Below, piece by piece: positions 1-6,889 of a DNA stretch of 8,997 bases. Position numbers and translations under genes: made by a program. The notes beneath the pieces were generated by a model. The model did not search any database, was not told the DNA's origin, and saw only the letters and a list, made by a program, of their open reading frames with translations. The DNA comes from Anaerolineales bacterium (GTDB taxonomy: Bacteria > Chloroflexota > Anaerolineae > Anaerolineales > UBA6663): positions 1 to 8,997 of the forward strand of contig JAGOBN010000125.1 in NCBI GenBank assembly GCA_017999235.1, in the 5' to 3' direction. Each line of letters opens with the position of its first letter. Position 1 is the stretch's first letter.

Positions 1-628
1 CAGCCTCCAGCCCCCCACCCGACCGCCGCACAAAGTTCTCCAGCATCGCCATTCCCGTGGTCAGCGGCCCGGCCACGGGAATCGCGCCCGGCCCGAATAA
101 ATCCACGCCGATCACGTAGTCCGCGCCCAGGGCGCGCGCCGCCGCCGCCGGCAGGTTATTCGAGGCGCCGCCATCGGCATAGCGCCGGCCATCAATGACC
201 ACCGGCGCCACCAACCCCGGCACCGCGCAGCTGGCGTGCACCACGCGCGCCACCCGGCCGGCCGTGAGCGTCACCGGCGCGCGCGTCTCCAATTCGGTCA
301 CGCCCACCGCCAGAGGCCGGCGCAGCTGGGAGAAGTACACGTCGCCGATCAAGTCCTCAATCCAATCTTCCAGGCTGTCAAAGCTCAGCCAGCCGCGCCC
401 CGGCCAGGCCGGGTTGGCCAGCAGGCGCCAGCCGAGCTCGGGCAGAAATTCGTTTAGGTCATCGGCCCGCAGGCCGGCGCAGTGCAGCGCCCCCACCACC
501 GCGCCGGCGCTGACGCCGGCCACGCCATGGATCGGCACCCCTTCCCGCTCCAAGACCGCCAGCACCCCGAGATGCGCCGGCCCGCGCGCAATCCCGCCGC
601 TGAGCGCCAACACTATGCGCTTGGACAT
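1..628 (-). CDS. Patatin-like phospholipase (RssA/YchK-type), C-terminus beyond the window
   Basis: Predicted serine acyl hydrolase of the patatin family, which uses a Ser-Asp dyad to release fatty acids from lipids. The 209 visible residues show all the core motifs: a glycine-rich oxyanion-hole segment GGIARGPAHLGVL at residues 11-23, the nucleophile elbow GVSAG at 38-42 (Ser40) and the DGG motif with catalytic Asp152. No signal peptide is seen, so it is probably cytoplasmic or peripheral to the membrane. The ATG at 628-626 is preceded by AGGAG with a 7-nt gap, lying inside the end of the upstream GMC gene, whose stop codon overlaps this gene by 16 bases; this suggests translational coupling. 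It is the last visible gene of the minus-strand operon. The open frame runs off the left edge; family members are usually somewhat longer (about 250-320 aa), so a C-terminal part is missing from view. The substrate cannot be told from sequence. Confidence 0.93.
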   Translation of the reverse strand, partial: MSKRIVLALSGGIARGPAHLGVLAVLEREGVPIHGVAGVSAGAVVGALHCAGLRADDLNEFLPELGWRLLANPAWPGRGWLSFDSLEDWIEDLIGDVYFSQLRRPLAVGVTELETRAPVTLTAGRVARVVHASCAVPGLVAPVVIDGRRYADGGASNNLPAAAARALGADYVIGVDLFGPGAIPVAGPLTTGMAMLENFVRRSGGGLEA

Positions 629-2265
629 GGCTCATCTCCTGCGCGTCGAGCCGGCACCAGGCTCATCGCATACTCGGCCAGCGCCGTGATGGTCAGGCTG
701 GGGTTCACGCCCGGGTTGGCCGGCATGATCGAGCCGTCCACCACGTACAGCCCCGGATAGTTGTGCGCCTGACAATCCAACCCCACCACCCCGGCCGCGG
801 CGTCCCGGCCGATCCGGCAGCCGCCCAGGATGTGGGCCGTGATGGGGATTTCAAACAGGCTCTCGTTGAACGACCCCAGCGGGATACCGTTGATGCGGGC
901 CGCGAATTCGCGCGCGGCCTGATGCCCCAGCGGGATCATGGTCGGGATCGGTTTGTCCGTATCCGTCTGCGAGACCAGGCCGCGCCGGAACAGGGTGAAC
1001 CAGCCGCGGCCCCAGCGCATCCGCACGTAGTTGTCCTCGGTCTGCATCACCAGCAGGATGGTGCTGCGCTTGGCCCAGCCAGGCAGGACGTGGACCTTGA
1101 GAAAATCGCCCAGGTGGGTGAGCATCTCCCAGGCGGAGCGCGCCACGCGCGTCACCACATGGCCGGCGCCGATAAGCGGCCCGGAGAGCAGGCGCATCAG
1201 GTCCGAGCCGGCCGGGTAGCGCACCGGCTCGATTGAGGTCACCTCATCCAGCTTGAAGAAGGAGGTGATGGCGATGCCCTGCGAATAGTCCACATCGGTG
1301 CCGCGGGCGGTGACGCCCAGCAGGGATTCGCTGTTGGTGCGGACCACCTCGCCCAGGCGGTGGGACAGCTGCGGCAACGACCCGGTCACCTCCCGGCAGC
1401 GGAAGAGCAGGCGCAGCGTGCCCAAGGTCCCGGCCGATACGATCACGTTGCGCGCCCGCACCACCCGTTCGCCGCCGCCCCAGGCCGTCGAGCGGCGATA
1501 GACGACGGCATAGCGCGCGCCATCCGGCTGGCCGGCCGGCAGCGGGCGGATATCCCGCACTTCGGCCTCAGCGCGCACCTCCGCCCCGCCCAACTCGGCG
1601 AAATACAAATAGTTCTTGACCAGCGTGTTTTTGGCGTTATGCCGGCAGCCCACCATACAGCCGCCGCAGTGGGTGCAGCCGCGGCGCTCCGGTCCCTGGC
1701 CGGCGAAGAACGGGTCCGCCACCGCCTGGCCTTCCTGGCCGGGCTGACCGAAGAAGATGCCGACCGTGGTGGGCTGGAAGGTATCCGCCCGGCCCCAGGC
1801 CTGCGCGATGGCGCTCAAGGTGTGATCGGCCGGCGATAAGCGCGGGTTGGGGGCCACACCCAGCATCCGCTTGGCGGTTTCAAAATGCGGGCGCAGGAGC
1901 GCGCGCCAATCCGCCAGCTCATGCCAGCCTGGCGCCGCGAACAGGCGCTCATCCGGCTCCATCAGGACCGTGGCATAGCCCAGGCTGCCGCCGCCCACGC
2001 CGCTGCCGTGCAGGACGAAAACGTTCCTAAAGAAACTCAACTGCAGGATGCCAAAAGCGCGCACCACCGGCAGCCACAGATATTTCCAGAAGATCCAATT
2101 GGTCGTCGGGAAATCCTGATCGCGCCAGCGCTTCCCGCGCTCCAGCACCAGCACGCGGTAGCCCTTCTCGGTCAGGCGCAGGGCGGAGACGCTGCCGCCA
2201 AAGCCCGAGCCGACGATGACATGGTCGAAAATGTCCGCGTCAGAAGGTGATGGGTGTTCCGGCAT
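613..2265 (-). CDS. GMC-family FAD oxidoreductase, cholesterol-oxidase-like, with a four-cysteine motif
   Basis: FAD-dependent alcohol oxidoreductase of the glucose-methanol-choline family, closest in motifs to ChoD-type cholesterol oxidases. With this start (550 aa) the FAD-binding Rossmann motif VGSGFGGS is at residues 18-25, ending in the acidic VLERG near 49-53. A second flavin-contact segment HGSGVGGGSLGYA follows near 86-98. The C-terminal GMC domain has ITAHILGG (His478) and VDGSIMPANPGVNPSL (Asn521), the expected active-site His/Asn pair. Unusual for GMC proteins is a CTHCGGCMVGC cluster at 197-207, spaced like an iron-sulfur ligand set. No signal peptide is visible. The upstream ATG at 2295 would add ten residues and lengthen the overlap with the ADH gene from 26 to 56 bases; neither start has a clear Shine-Dalgarno site, so I prefer the shorter form. 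The true substrate could be a sterol, hopanoid or other bulky alcohol. Confidence 0.92.
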   Translation of the reverse strand: MPEHPSPSDADIFDHVIVGSGFGGSVSALRLTEKGYRVLVLERGKRWRDQDFPTTNWIFWKYLWLPVVRAFGILQLSFFRNVFVLHGSGVGGGSLGYATVLMEPDERLFAAPGWHELADWRALLRPHFETAKRMLGVAPNPRLSPADHTLSAIAQAWGRADTFQPTTVGIFFGQPGQEGQAVADPFFAGQGPERRGCTHCGGCMVGCRHNAKNTLVKNYLYFAELGGAEVRAEAEVRDIRPLPAGQPDGARYAVVYRRSTAWGGGERVVRARNVIVSAGTLGTLRLLFRCREVTGSLPQLSHRLGEVVRTNSESLLGVTARGTDVDYSQGIAITSFFKLDEVTSIEPVRYPAGSDLMRLLSGPLIGAGHVVTRVARSAWEMLTHLGDFLKVHVLPGWAKRSTILLVMQTEDNYVRMRWGRGWFTLFRRGLVSQTDTDKPIPTMIPLGHQAAREFAARINGIPLGSFNESLFEIPITAHILGGCRIGRDAAAGVVGLDCQAHNYPGLYVVDGSIMPANPGVNPSLTITALAEYAMSLVPARRAGDEPCPSA

Positions 2266-3403
2266 AGATCGACTCGCACAACTGCCGCAGTTCATCGCGA
2301 TCCGGAATGCGCCGCGCCACGACCAGACAGGTGTCCATCTCGGCGCGGTCGCACATGGCCTCCACCTGGGCCTGGAAGGCGCCGGCCGCGAGGCCGCACT
2401 CCGCCAAACTGGTGGGCTGGCCCAGGCGCCGGGTGAGCGCGCGCACCGCCTCCGCTAACGCCGGCCCGGCCGCCGCCTCATCATCCGCCGCCAGCCCCAG
2501 GAAGCGCGTCAGCTCCAGGTAGCGCCCCAGGCCGGCGTTGGCCGTGTATTCCAGCGTATACGGCAGGCAGACGCTGACGGCGCGGCCGTGGGGGATATGG
2601 AACAGCGCGCCGGCGGAATGCCCCAGCGCGTGCGCCAACGCCGCCTGCGAATTGCCAAACCCCAGCCCCGCCAGGGTGGCCGCGTTGTGCAGCTTCTCCC
2701 GCGCTTCGAGATCGGCGCCATTCGCCACGGCGCGCGGCAGATAGGCAAAGATCAACTGCGCGGCCTTCAGGCACAAGCCGTCCGAGAAATCATTGGCCCA
2801 GGCGCTGGAGAAGCCCTCGATGGCGTGGGTGAGCGCGTCCAGCCCGGTCATGGCGGTCAGGGCCGGCGGCTTCTTGAGCGTCAGCACCGGATCCACAATC
2901 GCCAGGTCGGGCAGCAGCTCACGCGAGGCCAGGCCCAGCTTGCGCTGCTCCTGCGCGTCCGTGAGCACCGCCGCCCAGGTGGCTTCCGAGCCGGTGCCGG
3001 ACGTGGTGGGGATGGCGATCAGGCGCGCTTTGGCGCGCAGGCCGAAGGTCTCCATTGGGTTGATGCCGGCGGGGTCGAGGTCCGGGCGCTCGTACATGAA
3101 CCAGGCGGCCTTGGCCGCATCCAGGCACGAGCCGCCGCCGAAGCCGATGATCCAATCCGGCTGGCAGGCGCTCATAGCCTGCGCGCAGCGGCGCACGGTT
3201 TCCAGGGCCGGCTCCGGCTCCACCTCGGCAAAAACCTGGCAGGGGACGCCGGCCGTGTGGAGGCGCGCTGTCACCAGGGTCGTCAGGCCGCTCTGCGCTA
3301 GGAAGGCATCGGTGACCAGGAAGGCCTGCCGGCCGCGCAGTTGTTCCAGATGGGCGAGCGCGTCCTCGCCAAAAACAATGTGGGGGCTGCTGAAGTACCA
3401 CAT
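2240..3403 (-). CDS. Iron-containing (group III) alcohol dehydrogenase
   Basis: NAD(P)-dependent alcohol dehydrogenase of the Fe-ADH family, interconverting an alcohol and an aldehyde or ketone in the cytoplasm. At 387 aa it has the usual family length. The nucleotide-binding GGGSCLDAAK lies at residues 89-98 and the PTTSGTGSE loop at 132-140. The four metal ligands of the family are all present: Asp189 and His193 in TGLDALTHAIEG, His258 in ALAHALGH and His272 in HIPHG. The ATG at 3403 lies 7 bases after the SCP2 stop codon and has no recognisable Shine-Dalgarno site, so it is probably translated by reinitiation from the SCP2 gene. Its 3' end overlaps the GMC start. The nearby lipid-type genes suggest a hydrophobic alcohol or aldehyde substrate, but the family is broad and the substrate is not readable from sequence. 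Confidence 0.95.
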   Translation of the reverse strand: MWYFSSPHIVFGEDALAHLEQLRGRQAFLVTDAFLAQSGLTTLVTARLHTAGVPCQVFAEVEPEPALETVRRCAQAMSACQPDWIIGFGGGSCLDAAKAAWFMYERPDLDPAGINPMETFGLRAKARLIAIPTTSGTGSEATWAAVLTDAQEQRKLGLASRELLPDLAIVDPVLTLKKPPALTAMTGLDALTHAIEGFSSAWANDFSDGLCLKAAQLIFAYLPRAVANGADLEAREKLHNAATLAGLGFGNSQAALAHALGHSAGALFHIPHGRAVSVCLPYTLEYTANAGLGRYLELTRFLGLAADDEAAAGPALAEAVRALTRRLGQPTSLAECGLAAGAFQAQVEAMCDRAEMDTCLVVARRIPDRDELRQLCESIYAGTPITF

Positions 3404-3410
3404 CGGCGGG

Positions 3411-3833
3411 TTAGGAAGCGAGCGCTTCCGGCCAGGCGGTCTCGATGCGGGTGCAGCAGCCCACCAGCGCCATCGCGGCGCGCGGCGCGCGCATCACCTT
3501 GACCATCGGGCCGGCCAATTTGAGTTGGCGGGTGACGATACCCTGGATGGGATCGAGCTTGCCTTCGATCACCTTGCGCCACGTGGGCAGGCCGGCCTCG
3601 ATGGTGAACTCGGGCGGCTTGGCCAGCGGCTCGGCCACCAGATGGGCCGACCGGCATTCGCCATGCCACAGATCCATGTACAGCTGCACCGGCGCGGGCA
3701 GGCCGGCGCCGGCCTGGATGATGAAGGCGAAATCGCCTTCCCACCCTTTGGCTGCATCGCGATACTCGGGGCTGGCATTTAACTCAACCATCAACGCTTT
3801 AATCCAGGCATCAGTCGGGAACGGGATGGGCAT
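3411..3833 (-). CDS. SCP2 sterol-binding domain protein
   Basis: Small single-domain protein (140 aa) resembling the SCP-2 sterol/lipid carrier fold, which holds a hydrophobic ligand in a tunnel. The typical C-terminal half is clear: FTIEAGLPTWRKVIEGKLDP at about residues 76-95, then QGIVTRQLKLAGPMVKVMR at about 97-115. An N-terminal stretch with GWEGDFAFIIQAG precedes it. No signal peptide or membrane segment is seen. The ATG at 3833-3831 is chosen because AGGAG sits exactly 5 nt upstream; a longer reading begins with TTG at 3857 and lacks this support. It is the first gene of the minus-strand operon. In other bacteria SCP2-type proteins occur beside lipid or sterol metabolism genes, and the GMC flavoprotein and patatin here fit that pattern. 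Whether it carries a sterol, an acyl-CoA or another lipid is unknown. Confidence 0.85.
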   Translation of the reverse strand: MPIPFPTDAWIKALMVELNASPEYRDAAKGWEGDFAFIIQAGAGLPAPVQLYMDLWHGECRSAHLVAEPLAKPPEFTIEAGLPTWRKVIEGKLDPIQGIVTRQLKLAGPMVKVMRAPRAAMALVGCCTRIETAWPEALAS

Positions 3834-3838
3834 AGCGG

Positions 3839-3843
3839 CTCCT
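3839..3843 (-). promoter_or_regulatory. Ribosome binding site of the SCP2 gene
   Basis: AGGAG on the minus strand, 5 nt before the ATG at 3833. It decides the start in favour of the 140-aa form over the TTG-initiated longer form. Confidence 0.8.
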
Positions 3844-3878
3844 GTGGCGTCGGCCAATCGGGGGACGGGGTCAGGCGG

Positions 3879-3899
3879 CCGAAAACTGACCGCCGGTCA
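3879..3899 (-). promoter_or_regulatory. Candidate operator, copy 1 of a 21-bp element, with a 13-bp palindrome
   Basis: Read on the minus strand, the element begins with the near-palindrome TGACCGGCGGTCA (3899-3887; arms TGACCG/CGGTCA around one central base) and continues with GTTTTCGG. It ends 45 nt upstream of the SCP2 ATG. A second copy in opposite orientation lies at 4036-4056, with 17 of 21 positions identical. The shared core is CGGTCAG-K-TTTCGG, differing at only one of 14 positions. Confidence 0.5.
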
Positions 3900-3900
3900 T

Positions 3901-3926
3901 ATTTTAGTGTACTCCATTCAGTCCAA
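3901..3926 (-). promoter_or_regulatory. Candidate promoter for the SCP2-ADH-GMC-patatin operon
   Basis: On the minus strand TAAAAT (3906-3901) matches 5 of 6 bases of a -10 hexamer, and TTGGAC (3926-3921) resembles a -35. The spacer is only 14 nt, shorter than the usual 16-18, so the -35 assignment is doubtful. The predicted transcription start, about 3894, falls inside the 13-bp palindrome at 3887-3899, an arrangement typical of a repressor operator. Confidence 0.35.
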
Positions 3927-4035
3927 TGCGAAAGCCCTACTTATCGGTGCCGTGGCCGGGACTGCCGCCAGCGTAGCAGACACCGGCCGCCGGCGTCATC
4001 TGTCCTTCGTCATGGTCCCGCCCGGACAAATTGAG

Positions 4036-4056
4036 TGAACCCCGGTCAGGTTTCGG
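4036..4056 (+). promoter_or_regulatory. Candidate operator, copy 2 of the 21-bp element
   Basis: Plus-strand copy of the element at 3879-3899. The palindrome is degraded here (TGAACCCCGGTCA, 4036-4048), but the following GGTTTCGG is kept. It ends 48 nt upstream of the regulator ATG, almost the same distance as copy 1 from its gene. Eight of its bases, GTCAGGTT (4045-4052), recur exactly at 4077-4084, 32 bp downstream or about three helical turns, with a partial third match GTCACGGT at 4092-4099. Confidence 0.45.
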
Positions 4057-4104
4057 TGGTAATAGTGGGTAAGTGTGTCAGGTTAAGGGCTGTCACGGTC
4101 TTAC

Positions 4105-6777
4105 ATGCCGCCGTCCGTTACGCCACTGGTCGTCCCGCAATTGATCCGCACCAAACTGCTCGGCCCGCCGCCCCGGCCGGAGCACGTGGAGCGTCCCCGT
4201 CTGCTGGCCCGGCTGGACCTGGCCCTGGCGCGCCCGCTCAGCGTGCTGGCCGCGCCCACCGGCTTTGGCAAAACCACCCTGCTCAGCGCGTGGCTGGACC
4301 GGCGCGGCGAAACCCACGCGCCCCCCGCCGCCTGGCTCACGCTGGATGAACACGATAACGACCCCGCCCGCTTCGCGGCTTACTTCGTCGCCGCGCTGCA
4401 GACTCTGGAGTACAACTTCCAGCTCCCCAGCCCGGTGACCGCCGCCACGCTGGAGGCCGGGCTGCTGGCGATGATCAACCTCGTCGCCGATCTGCCCGAT
4501 GACGTGGCCGTGATCCTTGACGACGTCCACGCCATCACCAACCCGGCCATTATCCAGGCGCTGGCCGCCTTCATCCAGCGCCTGCCCGCGCAGCTGCACC
4601 TGATTCTGGCCACACGTACCGACCCCGCCGGCCTCCCGCTGGGGCAGCTGCGCGCGCGCGGCCACTTGCTGGAAATCCGCGCGCCCGAACTGCGTTTTAC
4701 CGCGGCCGAAGCGCACGCCTTTCTGACGCGCACGCTGGCCCTGCCGGTCTCGGAAGCGGCCGCGGCGGAGTGGAGCGCGCAGGTGGAAGGCTGGCCGGCC
4801 GGCCTGCAGTTAGCGGCCCTGGCCGCCGGCGCCGGCGAGCAGCCCGCCGCCGCTTTCTCAGGCGGCCACCGCTACGTGATGGATTACCTGGCGGAACAGG
4901 TGCTGCACCAGCAGCCCGTGGACGTGCAGCACTTCCTGCTGGAGACCGCCATCCTGGAGCGCCTGACGGGGCCGCTGTGTGATGAAGTGCTCGGTCCGGG
5001 GCCGGCCGGCCGGCCCCCGGCGGCGGCGCGGTTGGAAGCCCTGGAGCGCGCCAATCTCTTCTTGGAACCGTTGGACGGCCAGCGGCATTGGTATCGCTAT
5101 CAGCGCTTGTTCGCGGACTTCCTGCGGGCGCGCCTGCGCCACTGGGCGCCGGACCGGCTGGCCGAACTGCACCGGCGCGCGGCCGAGTGGCACGAGCGGC
5201 ACGGCTATCTGCCGGAGGCCGTGGGCCACGCCCTGGCGGCCGGCGACGCGGAGGCCGCCGCCCGCCTGGTGGAGCAGATCGCCGAGGCCAGCTGGCGCCA
5301 GGGCGACTTCATGCGGCTGCTCCAGTGGCTGGAGGCGCTGCCCGACGCGCTCATTCGCGGCCGGCCGCGGCTGGCCCTGTTTCACGCCTGGATTCTTAAT
5401 ATTCTGGGCGAGGCGGAAGCCACGGAGCAGCGTCTGCGCGAGGCGGCGGCCGCGCTGGAGTCCGCGCCGGAGGCCGCCACCGAGCGCGGCATGCTGGCCG
5501 CCACGCACGCCATTGTGCGCCTGATGGCGGGCGATACAGCCGGCGCCCTGGCGCTGACCGACCAGGCGCTGGCGGCGCTGCCCGCCGACAACCACGTCTG
5601 GCGCTGTGTGGTGGCCCGCAACATCGGCAATGCCCATTGGCTCAACGGCGACGCCGACCGGGCCGAGCAAGCGCTGGTGGAGGCCTTCACCCTGGCGCAG
5701 ACCGCCGACAACGTCTACATGGCGTTGGTGGCGATGTATGAGCTGGGCGAACTCCTCTTGGTGCGCGGCCAACTGCGGCGCGCGGCCGGTATTTTCCGCC
5801 AGGCGCTGGAGCTGGCGGCCGCGCGCGGCGCGCCGGGCTTGACCATGCCGGGCGCCGTCCACGCCGGGTTAAGCGCGGTGCTGCGCGAGTGGAACGATTT
5901 GGACGGCGCGCGGCAGCACGCGCGGACGGGCCTGGCCTTGGGGCAGCAGGGCCGCAGCCTGGGCGTGCAGGTCTGCGCGCAAACACGGCTGGGCCTGATC
6001 GAGCAGGCGCGCGGCGATCTGGAGGCGGCGCGGCTGGCCTTTGAGCGCGCCGGCGAATTGGCGCCGGCCGCCCTCCAGCGGCGCACCTCGTTCCTGGCCC
6101 ACCATGATGTGCAGGCCCAGCTGTGGGGGCGGCGCGGGGACGCGCCGGCGGCCGCCGCTTTTTTCAAGGCCTGGGATCTGGACGCGCGCACGCCCCTGAC
6201 CTACTGGAACGAGGCCGGCCTGTTGGCCTTGGCGCGCTGGCAGCTCAGTGAGCGCCGGCCCGCTGACGCGGCGGCGCTGGTGCAGCGCCTGCGGCCCGCG
6301 GCCGAAGCGGCCGGCCGGCTGGGTCGCGTGATCGAAATGCGCGTGCTGGAGGCGCTGGCCGAACACGCGCTCGGCCATACCGCGCTGGCGCTGGCCGCGC
6401 TGGAAGCGGCCCTGCTGCTGGCCGAGCCGGAGGGCTATGGCCGGATTTTTCTGGACGAAGGCGAGCCGCTGCGCGATTTGCTCACCGCCGGCCGCACCCG
6501 GTTCCGAACCGACGCCGCCCGCGCTTACGGCGCGCACGTCTTGGCCGCCTTCAGCCCGCCGCCCCAGGCGGCCGCGGCCGCCGAACGCTTAAGCGAACGC
6601 GAACTGGAAGTGCTGCGGTTAATCGCGGCCGGCCTCTCCACCCCCGCCATCGCCCAGCGCCTCGTGGTGGCGCCCAGCACCGTCCAGACCCACCTCAAGC
6701 ACCTGTACGACAAGCTCGATGCCCATTCGCGCACCCAGGCTGTCGCCCGCGCGCGCGAACAGGGCCTGCTCCCCTGA
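4105..6777 (+). CDS. MalT-like ATP-dependent LuxR-family transcriptional regulator (STAND ATPase)
   Basis: Large 890-aa signal-transduction ATPase with a DNA-binding tail, the architecture of MalT-type regulators: an NTPase module oligomerises after inducer and ATP binding, then activates promoters. The N-terminus carries the family signature RTKLLGPPPRPEHVERPRLL (residues 15-34). Walker A is APTGFGKTTLL at 50-60 (Lys56) and Walker B is VAVILDDVHA at 134-143 (Asp139/140). LATRTDP (168-174) and GWPAGLQLAAL (229-239) are also conserved in the family. The middle, roughly 340-800, is an Ala/Leu/Glu-rich helical-repeat region of TPR type that probably senses the ligand. A LuxR helix-turn-helix closes the protein (LSERELEVL at 829-837, then STPAIAQRL and STVQTHLKHLYDKL). 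It is transcribed divergently from the lipid-type operon and is the obvious candidate to control it. The inducer is unknown. The ATG fits the family N-terminus, though its ribosome site is weak. Confidence 0.95.
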   Translation: MPPSVTPLVVPQLIRTKLLGPPPRPEHVERPRLLARLDLALARPLSVLAAPTGFGKTTLLSAWLDRRGETHAPPAAWLTLDEHDNDPARFAAYFVAALQTLEYNFQLPSPVTAATLEAGLLAMINLVADLPDDVAVILDDVHAITNPAIIQALAAFIQRLPAQLHLILATRTDPAGLPLGQLRARGHLLEIRAPELRFTAAEAHAFLTRTLALPVSEAAAAEWSAQVEGWPAGLQLAALAAGAGEQPAAAFSGGHRYVMDYLAEQVLHQQPVDVQHFLLETAILERLTGPLCDEVLGPGPAGRPPAAARLEALERANLFLEPLDGQRHWYRYQRLFADFLRARLRHWAPDRLAELHRRAAEWHERHGYLPEAVGHALAAGDAEAAARLVEQIAEASWRQGDFMRLLQWLEALPDALIRGRPRLALFHAWILNILGEAEATEQRLREAAAALESAPEAATERGMLAATHAIVRLMAGDTAGALALTDQALAALPADNHVWRCVVARNIGNAHWLNGDADRAEQALVEAFTLAQTADNVYMALVAMYELGELLLVRGQLRRAAGIFRQALELAAARGAPGLTMPGAVHAGLSAVLREWNDLDGARQHARTGLALGQQGRSLGVQVCAQTRLGLIEQARGDLEAARLAFERAGELAPAALQRRTSFLAHHDVQAQLWGRRGDAPAAAAFFKAWDLDARTPLTYWNEAGLLALARWQLSERRPADAAALVQRLRPAAEAAGRLGRVIEMRVLEALAEHALGHTALALAALEAALLLAEPEGYGRIFLDEGEPLRDLLTAGRTRFRTDAARAYGAHVLAAFSPPPQAAAAAERLSERELEVLRLIAAGLSTPAIAQRLVVAPSTVQTHLKHLYDKLDAHSRTQAVARAREQGLLP
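4998..5017. repeat. Perfect 20-bp self-complementary palindrome inside the regulator gene
   Basis: GGGGCCGGCCGGCCGGCCCC reads the same on both strands. It encodes a Gly/Pro/Ala/Arg stretch (GPGPAGRPP) just after the conserved segment LTGPLCDEVL, probably a surface linker between the ATPase module and the helical repeats. It may simply reflect the genome's CCGGCC-rich composition, but as RNA it would form a strong hairpin. Confidence 0.6.
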
Positions 6778-6801
6778 GCGCTCCCCCGCCGCCGCCCCAT
6801 A

Positions 6802-6832
6802 ATCCCCTAGCCTAATCCCGTTATTAGGGGAT
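6802..6832. promoter_or_regulatory. Nested inverted repeat with three (G/C)GGGAT boxes
   Basis: Two mutually exclusive pairings are visible. The outer one is ATCCCCTA (6802-6809) with TAGGGGAT (6825-6832). The inner one is CCTAAT (6811-6816) with ATTAGG (6823-6828) around CCCGTT. Seen as boxes, GGGGAT occurs on the plus strand at 6827-6832 and on the minus strand at 6807-6802, with CGGGAT on the minus strand at 6820-6815. These resemble the first half of the E. coli MalT box GGGGA(T/G)GAGG. No T run follows, so a terminator role is unlikely. Confidence 0.4.
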
Positions 6833-6889
6833 GCCGCGCGCCGCGCCGCCTGCTAATCTGTCGCCCAATCCAGACACAACGACCAGCGG

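Larger units (their letters stand above)
3834..4104. promoter_or_regulatory. Divergent intergenic region between the SCP2 operon and the LuxR/MalT gene
   Basis: A 271-bp gap between two divergently read start codons. It is less GC-rich than the coding DNA in two patches (about 3899-3935 and 4024-4039). It contains the paired 21-bp elements and candidate promoter listed separately. The regulator start at 4105 has no good Shine-Dalgarno site; the nearest purine run, AAGGG at 4085-4089, is too far away. For the regulator promoter I see only a possible extended -10 (TGGTAATAG, about 4057-4065) without a matching -35, which is too weak to call. An open frame across the region on the plus strand lacks any family resemblance. 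Confidence 0.7.

Noticed and set aside
2588..3782. Long plus-strand open frames (2588-3301 and 2793-3782) opposite the ADH and SCP2 genes
   Set aside because: The minus-strand genes have complete catalytic motifs and operon spacing. The plus-strand translations show no domain.
3411..3857. Longer TTG-started version of the SCP2 protein
   Set aside because: The ATG at 3833 has AGGAG at ideal spacing, and the extra eight residues are not part of the domain.
3445..4038. A 197-codon plus-strand open frame extending into the divergent intergenic region
   Set aside because: It lies mostly antisense to the SCP2 gene and shows no family resemblance. The intergenic part has regulatory-type repeats instead.
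4858..5862. A 334-codon open frame on the minus strand opposite the regulator gene
   Set aside because: It overlaps the STAND/TPR coding region entirely, has low-complexity Arg/Gln/Gly-rich translation and no recognisable domain.
6811..6828. Intrinsic terminator of the regulator gene
   Set aside because: The 6-bp stem is AT-containing and followed by GGATGCC rather than a T run, so it is better described as a regulatory-type inverted repeat.
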